This document shows positions 1-6,437 of a DNA stretch of 11,472 bases, piece by piece. The notes under the pieces were generated by a model, which ran no database searches, had not been told where the DNA came from, and saw nothing but the letters and a program-made list of their open reading frames with translations. Made by a program: the position numbers and the translations under genes. Position 1 is the first letter of the stretch. Every line of letters begins with the position of its first letter. Source of the stretch: CAYMDD01 sp964409675 (lineage in GTDB: Bacteria > Pseudomonadota > Alphaproteobacteria > Rickettsiales > SXRF01); NCBI GenBank assembly GCA_964409675.1, contig CAYPEF010000079.1, forward strand, positions 1 to 11,472, written 5' to 3'.

Positions 1-1314
1 AATAAACTTCGATAAATCCGTATCTTTCGCCAGTTCTCCCAGCTGCGCACTCACATAGGCCGCGTCCACCACGGTCTCCCCCTGCCGCTCTGGAGCGTCA
101 AAGCTTAAGCTTTCTAACAACTTCTCCATAATGGTATGCAATCGCCGTGCGCCGATATTTTCCACTTCGCGGTTGATGCGGGTGGTGATGGCGGCGAGTT
201 CCTTGATGCCATCTTCGGTGAAGGTGAGCTGCACCCCTTCCGTGGCAAGCAATGCGGTGTACTGGCGCGTGAGCGAGGCTTCCGGTTCGGTAAGGATGCG
301 CACCATGTCCTCCTCCTTCAGCGCGTTCAGCTCAACGCGGATCGGCAGGCGGCCCTGAAGTTCCGGCAGCAGGTCGGACGGCTTGGCCATGTGGAACGCG
401 CCGGAGGCGATGAAGAGGATGTAATCGGTCTTTACCGAGCCGTATTTGGTGGCAACTGTGGTGCCCTCCAGCAGCGGCAGCAAATCGCGCTGCACGCCTT
501 CGCGGCTGACATCGCCGCCGCGCAACTCGGAGCGGGCGGCGATTTTATCGATTTCATCCAGGAACACGATACCGTTGTTCTCCACGGCGCGGATGGCTTC
601 CTGCACCAGCACGTCCTGGTCGAGCAGTTTTTCGCTTTCCTCCTGGAGCAGGAGCTGGCGGCCCTGCGCCACGCTCATATGCTTGGTCTTGGTGCGCCCG
701 CCCATGGCCTTGCCGAGCATGTCGGTTAAATTGATCACACCCATCTGGCCGCCGGGCATGCCGGGAATGTCGAAGCTCGGGATGCCGCTTCCGGTATCGG
801 CCACTTCCAGGTCGATTTCCTTATCCTCCAGTTCCCCGTTATGCAGCTTGGCGCGGAATTTGGCGCGGGTTTCCGGGCTGGAGCTCTGGCCGACCAGTGC
901 GTTCAGCAGCCGTTCCTCGACGGCAGCCTCCGCCTTTTCGCGCACTTCCTTGTGCTTCAGCTCTCGCACCATCTTGATTCCCGTTTCTAATAGGTCGCGG
1001 ACGATCGAATCCACGTCCCGGCCTACGTACCCTACCTCGGTGAATTTGGTGGCCTCAATCTTGATAAAAGGGGCCTTGGCGAGCTTGGCCAGCCGGCGGG
1101 CGATCTCGGTCTTGCCCACCCCCGTGGGCCCGATCATCAGGATGTTCTTCGGCACGATCTCCTCGCGCATCCCCTCCTCCACCTTCGCCCTGCGCCAGCG
1201 GTTGCGCAGCGCAATCGCCACCGCCCGCTTGGCATCCTGCTGCCCGACGATGAAGCGGTCCAGCTCGGCAACGATTTCCTTGGGGTTTAAGTCACTGGGG
1301 ATCAGTTCGTTCAT
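1..1314 (-). CDS. hslU: HslU, ATPase subunit of the HslUV (ClpYQ) protease, partial at the 3' end
   Basis: AAA+ unfoldase that recognises, unfolds and threads proteins into the HslV peptidase in the cytoplasm. The window holds 438 codons; the last ones read DLSKFI, and the family normally ends DLSRFIL or similar, so only about one residue plus the stop lies outside. The N-terminus reads MNELIPSDLNPKEIVAELD followed by RFIVGQ, typical of the family. Walker A GPTGVGKT is at residues 62-69 and Walker B IVFLDEID at about 249-256 (D253, E254); the region between them holds the variable I-domain. An in-frame TGA lies five codons upstream of the ATG, so 1314 is the only plausible ATG start, yet the good Shine-Dalgarno (AAGGAAA, 1339-1345) is spaced for an out-of-frame ATG at 1330. 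hslV is usually immediately upstream of hslU; here the upstream gene is an unrelated small membrane protein, so hslV must lie elsewhere. Confidence 0.97.
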   Translation of the reverse strand, partial: MNELIPSDLNPKEIVAELDRFIVGQQDAKRAVAIALRNRWRRAKVEEGMREEIVPKNILMIGPTGVGKTEIARRLAKLAKAPFIKIEATKFTEVGYVGRDVDSIVRDLLETGIKMVRELKHKEVREKAEAAVEERLLNALVGQSSSPETRAKFRAKLHNGELEDKEIDLEVADTGSGIPSFDIPGMPGGQMGVINLTDMLGKAMGGRTKTKHMSVAQGRQLLLQEESEKLLDQDVLVQEAIRAVENNGIVFLDEIDKIAARSELRGGDVSREGVQRDLLPLLEGTTVATKYGSVKTDYILFIASGAFHMAKPSDLLPELQGRLPIRVELNALKEEDMVRILTEPEASLTRQYTALLATEGVQLTFTEDGIKELAAITTRINREVENIGARRLHTIMEKLLESLSFDAPERQGETVVDAAYVSAQLGELAKDTDLSKFI

Positions 1315-1330
1315 AACAGTGCGTTCTCAT
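1292..1330 (-). other. Possible 12-codon leader ORF overlapping the hslU start
   Basis: An ATG at 1330-1328 sits 8 bases behind AAGGAAA (1339-1345), an ideal ribosome-binding arrangement. It opens a frame of 12 codons (MRTHCYERTDPQ, stop TGA) that runs across the hslU ATG in another frame. The hslU ATG itself is about 24 bases from this Shine-Dalgarno and has none of its own. The leader could couple or limit hslU translation; it could also be chance. Seen directly: the spacing and frame. Inferred: any role. Confidence 0.3.
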
Positions 1331-1376
1331 GCGTTGGTTTTCCTTACGCTATGAGATAGGCAGAATATACCGCTTA

Positions 1377-1787
1377 TCAAGATACAGGCCGCTTAGGACG
1401 TCTAAACCATCTGTTGCTTGCTGGCAGAAAAAGAAGCAGTGCTGCTATAACTTGAAGAAGTAACATAACCTGTGTTATTTGGCGGCTTGTTTCCGATGTC
1501 CAGCTAAAATGACCTTGAGCTAGAACTAATAAGAATCCCGCTAAAAAGGCAAATGAAATACGCGCAATTTTCTTTCTTGTGATAATGCCTTTGCTGATCA
1601 GTAAGCAAGTTAATACATGCACTAATATCAATAAGCATGTCATAGCCTTGGGCTTTAAATCAACATAAATAAATATGTTATTTATATGAATTAATTGCAA
1701 GATAGTGCAAGATAGCCAGTACAGCATAAGCGCGGCTGTGACTGTATGCGGTATGCCTGCCAGCATACGCTGCAGACAAAAAGACAA
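1377..1787 (-). CDS. Small four-helix membrane protein, function unknown
   Basis: Not recognised as any named family. The 136-codon frame encodes four hydrophobic stretches at about residues 12-32, 48-66, 73-93 and 102-122, separated by short basic or polar loops, and ends in a strongly basic tail (RWFRRPKRP). It is therefore likely an inner-membrane protein with both ends on the same side. The longest frame starts with TTG at 1787, two bases after the stop of the lipoprotein gene; the first ATG is at 1766 and gives 129 residues. Neither has a convincing ribosome-binding site. Its position suggests cotranscription with, and perhaps translational coupling to, the lipoprotein gene. Base composition is far more AT-rich than its neighbours (for example 16 of 60 bases are G or C in 1621-1680), which suggests later acquisition or relaxed selection. 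The next gene downstream is hslU, 62 bases away. Confidence 0.6.
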   Translation of the reverse strand: MSFCLQRMLAGIPHTVTAALMLYWLSCTILQLIHINNIFIYVDLKPKAMTCLLILVHVLTCLLISKGIITRKKIARISFAFLAGFLLVLAQGHFSWTSETSRQITQVMLLLQVIAALLLFLPASNRWFRRPKRPVS

Positions 1788-1789
1788 AT

Positions 1790-2302
1790 TTAGCGGCCCA
1801 TTTGCTGGATGCGCAATTCACGGGCGCGGCTGAGGATGGTATCCTCCAGGCGGCGGTTCAGGTTTTCGTCCCCTGCCCGGTCGCGCCAGCTGCCGTTTTC
1901 CATCCGCTGCTTGAACACGGTGATTTTCACCCCGTCGGCGCGCAGGGTTTTATCGAGGATCAGCGCGTTCACCTTGTAGCGTTCGCCCGAGGTTTGCGGG
2001 TCTTCATACCAGTCGGTGAGGATTACGCCGCCGAACGGGTCGGCTGAAGCCAGCGGCATGAAGGAGAGCGTATCCAGTGTCGCGCGCCACAGGAAGCTGT
2101 TGACGCCGAGCGGCGAGCCTTTGGCGGCGTCCTGCTCGCTCGTGCTGGGCCCCAGCAGCGTCATGCCGTCACCGGTCAGGCTGCCGCGGCTGTAGGTACG
2201 CTCCAGCTTGGGGTCAAGCGGCGTATCCTGTTCCACTTTGGTGTTGCTGGAGCAGGAGGCAAGTGCAAGGCAGGAAAGAAGCAGGGCATGGGAGCGACGC
2301 AT
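1790..2302 (-). CDS. DUF3576-type outer-membrane lipoprotein
   Basis: A 170-residue lipoprotein of unknown function. The first 17 residues form a signal peptide with a lipobox (LALASC, Cys17 the predicted lipidated residue), followed by Ser-Ser-Asn, which favours outer-membrane sorting. The mature part has the pattern I associate with the alphaproteobacterial DUF3576 family: a PLGVNSFLWRATLDTLSFMP segment, then ADPFGGVILTDWY, then a short beta-rich part (KVNALILDKTLRADGVKITV) and a C-terminal helix ending in Arg. Length suits that family. The ATG at 2302 has GGAAGG eight bases upstream. In many alphaproteobacteria a gene of this family stands just ahead of leuS; here it is followed by the small membrane protein and hslU instead. 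This neighbourhood comparison is from memory. No catalytic residues are apparent, so a structural or assembly role in the envelope is only a guess. Confidence 0.85.
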   Translation of the reverse strand: MRRSHALLLSCLALASCSSNTKVEQDTPLDPKLERTYSRGSLTGDGMTLLGPSTSEQDAAKGSPLGVNSFLWRATLDTLSFMPLASADPFGGVILTDWYEDPQTSGERYKVNALILDKTLRADGVKITVFKQRMENGSWRDRAGDENLNRRLEDTILSRARELRIQQMGR

Positions 2303-2404
2303 GGGAGAAGCCTTCCGGTGAAGTGGAGGATGTGCCCTATGTACGAAATTTCCCGCCCCTTGTGAACTAAATTATCGGCAATGCTGTGTTCATGTGGCGG
2401 CAAT

Positions 2405-2440
2405 AAAAAAGGGCGGTGTTGCCACCGCCCTTTTCTTCTT
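2405..2440 (-). terminator. Rho-independent terminator after the porin gene, possibly bidirectional
   Basis: A perfect 8-bp stem, GGGCGGTG (2411-2418) and CACCGCCC (2423-2430), with a TTGC loop. On the minus strand it is followed by a run of six T plus ATT, 25 bases past the porin stop. The plus strand has TTTTCTTCTT on the other side. It separates the porin from the lipoprotein gene downstream. Confidence 0.92.
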
Positions 2441-2455
2441 GACTGTACCGGCTGA

Positions 2456-3622
2456 TTAGAAGTTCAGCTGGGTACCGACCAGCACCAGGGTGCCGTCGTT
2501 GTCGGAGGCAGTGCCCGGGACGTCTGCGTCGAAGAAATCAACTTCGGCGTAGGGGGTCAGGCCGGGGGCCAGCTTGTAGTCCGCGCCAACCGAGAGGTTG
2601 CGGAACTTGTTGTCGCCGGTCACGTTGCCCTGATCGAAGCGGCTGTTGAGGTAAGTCACGCTCGCACCGAACGGACCGAACTCATACGCGCCACCAACGG
2701 TCCAGTAACGGGTCTCGTCGGCGTTGATGGTCTTCAGGCGAAGGCTTTCACCCCAGCTGCCGTACGAACCGGCCACGCTGAAGCCCATGAAGGTAACCTT
2801 ACCGCCGGCATTCCAGGCGCGCAGGTCTTCGTAGCCAGCGGTTTCGGCATTGCCGGTCTCGCCGGTTGCGCCGAGAGCCAAGCCGAACTGGTCGAACTTG
2901 CCTTCCCAGTTCACGCCGCCGGTGAAGATGTTTTCAGCAGCTGCGAAACCAGCACCAGCCACGTCAGCAACGGCGGTAGCGCCGCGGTTGTCGGTGCGGG
3001 TGATGCTCTGACCACGGCTCACGTCGTTCGGCGAGTAGCTCACGCCGAGCTGGAAACCGGCCCAACGCGGGGTGTAGTAAGTCACCTTGTTCACGTTTTC
3101 CTGAGCTTCGTCACCATAGCCGGAAGCCAGGTAGCCGTAGTTCAGCGGCATGTCCGGGGTAGCCAGGAAGAAGTTGGTGCCACGGTTGTTTACGAAATAG
3201 GTCCAGTCGCCGTCGATGCCACCGGTCGCGCGAGCGATAGAGGAAGCGTCGATTTTCATGGTAGCGTCAGCACCGATGTTGGAGCCCATTTCCAGGCGGC
3301 CCCACATGCCGTCCATGTACAGGAAGGTCTTGGAGGCGTTGAAGCCCTGGTTGTCGGCGTCGGTGGTGGTATCCGCTTCCAGCCATACTTCGGCGCCATA
3401 GCCGAGGCCGGCGTCGGACTTGCCGTCAACTTTGAAGCTGACTTCGGTGTCGCTGCGGAAAGCGTGCGAACGCTGGTTGGCGTCGGCGTCGTCGTTCTCA
3501 ATGCCGACCTGGAAGTCCGCAAAACCACCAACGGTGATCTTGGGGGCGTCTGCCAGAGCAGCCGACGCGTACAGCGCGGTGGCGCTGATCAGCGTGGTAG
3601 TTCCGAGTAGAATTTTTTTCAT
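2456..3622 (-). CDS. Outer-membrane porin (Gram-negative porin, OmpC-like/Porin_4 type)
   Basis: A trimeric beta-barrel porin for diffusion of small hydrophilic solutes across the outer membrane. The 388-residue precursor begins MKKILLGTTT with a hydrophobic core and a cleavage site after ALA at residue 24 (mature start DAPKIT). The mature protein alternates short amphipathic strands, e.g. ITVGGFADFQVG near the start, and closes with TLVLVGTQLNF, whose terminal Phe is the usual signal for the BAM complex. A YYTPRWAGFQLGVSYS segment in the middle is typical of this family. The barrel is expected to have 16 strands by family analogy; I did not count them. Codon use is strongly GC-ending, as in highly expressed genes. 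The ATG at 3622 has AGGGA about ten bases upstream. It stands alone with its own terminator and is divergent from yggS. The transported substrate cannot be told from the sequence. Confidence 0.93.
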   Translation of the reverse strand: MKKILLGTTTLISATALYASAALADAPKITVGGFADFQVGIENDDADANQRSHAFRSDTEVSFKVDGKSDAGLGYGAEVWLEADTTTDADNQGFNASKTFLYMDGMWGRLEMGSNIGADATMKIDASSIARATGGIDGDWTYFVNNRGTNFFLATPDMPLNYGYLASGYGDEAQENVNKVTYYTPRWAGFQLGVSYSPNDVSRGQSITRTDNRGATAVADVAGAGFAAAENIFTGGVNWEGKFDQFGLALGATGETGNAETAGYEDLRAWNAGGKVTFMGFSVAGSYGSWGESLRLKTINADETRYWTVGGAYEFGPFGASVTYLNSRFDQGNVTGDNKFRNLSVGADYKLAPGLTPYAEVDFFDADVPGTASDNDGTLVLVGTQLNF

Positions 3623-3677
3623 AAGGACATTTCCCTATTTAGTGTTGCAAAACGTAAGGTAAGGCTATCACTCCAAA

Positions 3678-3707
3678 GATGCATGAGGTGGGACCACCCC
3701 TTGCATC
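3678..3707 (-). repeat. Imperfect hairpin in the porin mRNA leader
   Basis: GATGCA and TGCATC form the outer 6 bp, then one A-A mismatch, then GGGGT paired with ACCTC (one G-U) around a short GC-rich loop. It lies 56-85 bases upstream of the porin ATG and has no T-run, so it is not a terminator. If the promoter proposed at 3719-3747 is right, it sits within a few bases of the 5' end of the porin transcript, where such stems can protect mRNA; that is inference. Confidence 0.6.
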
Positions 3708-3718
3708 ACCTTGCCGTA

Positions 3719-3747
3719 CTTATCATAGAAGACGGGTCCGGAGGCAA
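3719..3747 (-). promoter_or_regulatory. Candidate promoter for the porin gene
   Basis: On the minus strand TTGCCT (3747-3742) and GATAAG (3724-3719) are separated by 17 bases, each matching the sigma-70 type consensus at four of six positions. It would give a leader of about 90 bases. The whole 3623-3865 stretch between porin and yggS (243 bases) holds no other convincing gene. A weaker alternative -10, TATGAT, overlaps the same place. Confidence 0.35.
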
Positions 3748-3865
3748 GTTGTAACGCCCGCCAAAGCCTGATATGGGTGGTTTTTGCATCCCCATGTTGC
3801 CATATTGCAACAAACGCGGGGATGAAACGGGCAAATCTTCATTCTTTCTTAAAACTTTGGGTAAA

Positions 3866-4522
3866 ATGCACCTCCTGTCCCTCGCCGATATTCAAAAAGC
3901 CATTGGAAAAGCTTCAGAATCGCCTGTTTCCGCGCCGAAGGTCACCATTATCGGCGCCAGTAAACATCAGCCTGTTGAGCGCATCGAACGCCTGATTGGA
4001 AGCGGCCTGGCGGACTTCGGCGAGAACATGGTGCAGGAGGCGCAGGCCAAATGGCCGGAACTGCGCGCCCGCCATCCGCAGGTGCGGCTTCATCTGATCG
4101 GCCCGCTTCAGACCAACAAGGCCAAACCCGCCCTCGCCCTCTTCGACTGCATCCATTCGCTGGATCGGTCCAAGCTGGCACAAACGCTGGCGGAGGAAAT
4201 GCAGCGCAGCGGGCGTCGCATACCCTGCTTTATCCAGGTCAATACCGGCGAAGAGCCGCAGAAGGCGGGAGTCATCCCGGCGCAGGCCGATGCGTTTATC
4301 GCCCAATGCCGGAATGTGTATGGTCTGGAAATTGCCGGCCTGATGTGCGTGCCGCCGGTAGATCAGCCCCCTGCCCCGCATTTCGCCCTCCTGCGAAAAA
4401 TAGTGCTGCGCAATGGCTTATCCGGCCTCAGCATGGGCATGAGCGATGATTTTGAAACCGCCGTGCGCATGGGGGCCACCCATGTGCGCATTGGCCGCGC
4501 TTTATTTGGCGAGCGTGCATAA
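3866..4522 (+). CDS. yggS: YggS/PLPBP family pyridoxal 5'-phosphate homeostasis protein
   Basis: Cytoplasmic single-domain TIM-barrel protein that binds PLP and keeps vitamin B6 and linked amino-acid pools in balance; no enzymatic activity is established for the family. With the ATG at 3866 the protein has 218 residues, the usual family size; the frame stays open upstream to an ATG at 3773, but those 31 extra residues look nothing like the family. The PLP-binding lysine is K33 in the motif IIGASKHQP. Other family hallmarks follow in order: FGENMVQE (51-58), HLIGPLQTNKAK (76-87), HSLDRSKL, QVNTGEEPQKAGV, EIAGLMCVPP, LSMGMSDDFETAV and VRIGRALFGER at the C-terminus. MCVPP replaces the commoner MTIPP-like string. 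The ribosome-binding site is weak. It is transcribed alone, divergent from the porin and convergent with the small conserved gene at 4606-4998. Confidence 0.95.
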   Translation: MHLLSLADIQKAIGKASESPVSAPKVTIIGASKHQPVERIERLIGSGLADFGENMVQEAQAKWPELRARHPQVRLHLIGPLQTNKAKPALALFDCIHSLDRSKLAQTLAEEMQRSGRRIPCFIQVNTGEEPQKAGVIPAQADAFIAQCRNVYGLEIAGLMCVPPVDQPPAPHFALLRKIVLRNGLSGLSMGMSDDFETAVRMGATHVRIGRALFGERA

Positions 4523-4545
4523 TAACGAAGTATTATCCTTGAATA

Positions 4546-4567
4546 CGTCACTGCGTTCGCAATGACG
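4546..4567. repeat. 22-bp palindrome of the GTCATTGCGA type, possible yggS terminator
   Basis: CGTCA, then one C-A mismatch, then TGCG-TT-CGCA, then TGACG: a hairpin with nine paired bases and one mismatch. On the plus strand it is followed by GGGCATTTTGT, a weak T-run, 24 bases past the yggS stop. The motif resembles the intergenic palindromes containing GTCATTGCGA that are dispersed in many bacterial genomes. A smaller inverted repeat, GTATT/AATAC (4530-4534, 4542-4546), abuts it. Confidence 0.6.
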
Positions 4568-4605
4568 GGCATTTTGTACTAGATCATTGCTGAAGCGTAG
4601 ACCGC

Positions 4606-4998
4606 CTATTTCAGCTGGTAGGCCTGCGCGTATTTGCTGGCGACATTGGCGCTGTCGCTGCCGAGTGCGCTCATTACATGCCCGCCGATATCAGCGCCGC
4701 TTACCGCATCAATCCCGGCGTTAACCGCCGAGGCGATGAAGCCTATCGGCCCGCCGAACAGTGCCCCACCCGCCATGCGCGAGACGGCGGAGATGGTGTC
4801 GCCGGTGGCGGAGCGGTAGATGCTGGAGATGATCGGAAGCTGTTGCAGCGGGTTGACGCTGTCGAGGATATCCTTGAACCCGAACCCGCCCGTTCCCTCA
4901 CCCAGCTCGTCCGCCGCGCAGACATTGCTGCTATTACATGCCCCATGCGCATTGGCGCGCGAATCTTGCGTGGGATAAGTATAACTTATGGCAGACAT
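4606..4998 (-). CDS. Small conserved alphaproteobacterial protein with a Gly-rich hydrophobic segment
   Basis: No function known. From the ATG at 4998 the protein has 130 residues; a frame extension to a TTG at 5034 is less likely because a candidate -10 box lies at 5024-5029. The N-terminal 45 residues are polar and disordered-looking, with two cysteines (ACNSSNVCAA). The conserved-looking core reads DILDSVNPLQQLPIISSIYR, then SATGDTISAVSRMAGGALFG, then GPIGFIASAVNAGIDAVSGA and DIGGHVMSAL. I recall proteins with a very similar core (NPLQ-P-YR-TGD-I-R-AGGALFGGP-G) in Alphaproteobacteria, unnamed. The AGGALFGGPIG stretch is glycine-zipper-like and could associate with membrane, though it is short for a full transmembrane helix. 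Ribosome-binding site GAGAA is modest. It is convergent with yggS and lies 61 bases behind the prepilin-like gene. Confidence 0.75.
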   Translation of the reverse strand: MSAISYTYPTQDSRANAHGACNSSNVCAADELGEGTGGFGFKDILDSVNPLQQLPIISSIYRSATGDTISAVSRMAGGALFGGPIGFIASAVNAGIDAVSGADIGGHVMSALGSDSANVASKYAQAYQLK

Positions 4999-5023
4999 GG
5001 ATTCTCGGTATGTTGTTTTAAAA

Positions 5024-5049
5024 AGTATACGCAATAATCGTACCAGCCA
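5024..5049 (-). promoter_or_regulatory. Candidate promoter for the small conserved gene
   Basis: On the minus strand TATACT (5029-5024) matches the -10 consensus at five of six positions. Upstream TTGGCT stands about 15 bases away, a short spacing. Transcription would begin about 20 bases before the ATG at 4998, which supports that start over the TTG at 5034. Confidence 0.35.
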
Positions 5050-5059
5050 AACAATATCC

Positions 5060-5950
5060 TTAATTGTTCAGCCTAAATCCTAGAGCACAGGTGCGACTAT
5101 TGTCGATAATATAAGTAGAATTGCTGGCTGCATCAGTAGTGCCGGCATTGGGCGAGGAGCAGTAGCCATGCCTTTGGCTCGAAACTACTCTACCTGAAGA
5201 GGGTATCCCATCATCCAACTTATTATCGATGGCATATGCCTCGGTGCCTTTTATTTCATTCCAACATGGGTCAGTTAAATTAACACCAGCATATGTACCC
5301 TCTATTACTAGTATATTGCCTGAAAAGCGCCCTAAGAAACAATGTGAAGCTGCAGCGTCCAGGGTTGCTGCTGATTCTTGTTCGCCAGTATCGACATAGT
5401 CTAGAATATACCCTGACTTACTATTCAAACTACTGGCTGGTACATTAAGGCCTGCCTGTATCCAATCAGAGAAGGTAAGGGTGCTGGTGTTGCCTGGTGC
5501 TGAAATAACAGGGTTTAATAGGCCCGCCAGTTTCATTTGCCAGAAGGGCTGCCAGAATTCTTGCGGATCTTGAATGTTATTCTGAGCGTATTTGGCGCCG
5601 ACTGGTCCATATAATTTACCGTCACCATTGCCATTGCAGGTGCCAGATGTTTCTGTACTGCCATCACAATGACCAGCTCCAAAAAAGCTGGTTGCATTTG
5701 CGCAATCCCCTGGGAGACAATTGTATTTTAATCTGAAAGTATTAATTGCTGTCTGAATATCGGTGACTTCTTTAATGGCTTTCTGGATGGTCGCTGCTTC
5801 AATTAGGCTGGATCCAGCCATAATTCCACCTACGATAAGTCCTATAACTACCAGTACTATTGATAGTTCAATGAGCGTAAATCCGGTTTCCTTTCTGCAG
5901 GACTGCATACAATCGCACGGCAACGAAAAAACTTTAAGGTCATCCTCCAT
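5060..5950 (-). CDS. Orphan prepilin-like protein (type IV pilin / type II pseudopilin N-terminus)
   Basis: A 296-codon protein with a class III signal: KETG followed by FTLIELSIVLVVIGLIVGG, i.e. prepilin peptidase cleavage after Gly23, N-methylated Phe and Glu at +5 of the mature protein. The hydrophobic helix continues into an amphipathic alpha-helix (about residues 45-75), then a globular part with a motif FRLKYNCLPGDCANATSFFG and a CNGNGDG segment, resembling large pilin-like proteins found in multiple copies in some Gram-negative genomes. Several cysteines could form disulfides after export. The ATG at 5950 gives an unusually long 23-residue leader; an ATG at 5908 gives a 9-residue leader (MQSCRKETG), more usual for the class. 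Neither start has a well-spaced ribosome-binding site. No pilus or secretion gene is nearby, so it must rely on machinery encoded elsewhere. It is visibly AT-richer than its neighbours (23 of 60 G or C in 5221-5280). Confidence 0.88.
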   Translation of the reverse strand: MEDDLKVFSLPCDCMQSCRKETGFTLIELSIVLVVIGLIVGGIMAGSSLIEAATIQKAIKEVTDIQTAINTFRLKYNCLPGDCANATSFFGAGHCDGSTETSGTCNGNGDGKLYGPVGAKYAQNNIQDPQEFWQPFWQMKLAGLLNPVISAPGNTSTLTFSDWIQAGLNVPASSLNSKSGYILDYVDTGEQESAATLDAAASHCFLGRFSGNILVIEGTYAGVNLTDPCWNEIKGTEAYAIDNKLDDGIPSSGRVVSSQRHGYCSSPNAGTTDAASNSTYIIDNSRTCALGFRLNN

Positions 5951-6003
5951 CTATGCAGTTATGCATAGAAAGCTTAAGCTTAGATTAAAAAATTAGCTTT
6001 CTA
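5951..6003. repeat. Cluster of nested AT-rich palindromes between atpC and the prepilin-like gene
   Basis: Three inverted repeats in 53 bases: CTATGCA-GTTA-TGCATAG (5951-5968, perfect 7-bp arms), the self-complementary AAGCTTAAGCTT (5970-5981), and TAGAAAGCT (5966-5974) paired with AGCTTTCTA (5995-6003) around a 20-base loop. The first ends at the base next to the ATG at 5950. Function unknown: an end signal for the atp transcript or an operator for the prepilin-like gene are both possible. Confidence 0.7.
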
Positions 6004-6014
6004 AGGTAGAAGAA

Positions 6015-6413
6015 TTATAATACTTCACTGGCAATTAATTCAGCCAGTTTGAGCCTATCCTGCGCGCGGGCGCGCAGTTCATCGGTATGCGCCGTCTCCA
6101 GCGCGTCACGGGCAACTTGAAGCGCTTGCTGCGCCTGTGCGGCATCGAAATCTTCCACCGTCTGCGCCACTTCCGCAAGGATAGCGCAATGCTCCTGCGT
6201 CACTTCCGCCACCCCGTCCAGCACGGCGATGCGCACATTGCCTTCCGGTGCCTGCACGCGCACGATTCCGGCCTTCAGCGTGGTGATAAACGGCGCATGC
6301 CCAGCCAGTACGCCGAACTCCCCCGCTGCGCCCGGCGCGGTGACCATGGTAACGTCGCCGGAATAATAAATTTTCTCCGGGGTGATCACGTTGAGTTGGA
6401 AGGTAGCTGCCAT
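6015..6413 (-). CDS. atpC: ATP synthase F1 epsilon subunit
   Basis: Small rotor subunit joining gamma to the c-ring and able to inhibit ATP hydrolysis. The 132 residues show the N-terminal beta-sandwich of the family: FQLNVITPEKIYYSGDVTMV, then AGEFGVLAGHAPFITTLKAG, then VAVLDG-like IAVLDGVAEV, EVTQEHCAILAE, followed by a helical C-terminal hairpin (about residues 88-132) of alternating Ala, Gln and charged residues. That C-terminal part carries the inhibitory function in bacteria. The ATG at 6413 has only a weak ribosome-binding site (ACGGAT). It is the last atp gene of the operon and is separated from atpD by 82 bases that contain a long hairpin, more than the usual short spacing. A chance TATAAT overlaps its stop codon. 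Confidence 0.96.
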   Translation of the reverse strand: MAATFQLNVITPEKIYYSGDVTMVTAPGAAGEFGVLAGHAPFITTLKAGIVRVQAPEGNVRIAVLDGVAEVTQEHCAILAEVAQTVEDFDAAQAQQALQVARDALETAHTDELRARAQDRLKLAELIASEVL

Positions 6414-6437
6414 AAAAATTATCCGTCAGTCGTTAGT

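Noticed and set aside
101..112. AAGCTTAAGCTT occurs both in hslU (101-112) and at 5970-5981.
   Set aside because: The first copy is inside conserved hslU coding sequence and the flanks differ; two matches of a simple palindrome are not evidence of a mobile element.
446..1354. A 302-codon plus-strand frame opposite hslU.
   Set aside because: Serine-rich antisense shadow of a clearly conserved gene; typical of GC-rich coding DNA.
3675..3812. A minus-strand open stretch upstream of the porin reading ...GPVFYDKYGKVMQGVVPPHA... that looks slightly protein-like.
   Set aside because: It has no good start, recalls no family I know, and overlaps the hairpin and the promoter candidate. Most likely chance openness in GC-rich DNA.
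6010..6018. A perfect TATAAT on the minus strand overlapping the atpC stop as promoter of the prepilin-like gene.
   Set aside because: No acceptable -35 at 16-18 bases; the match arises partly from the stop codon. Kept out of the feature list.
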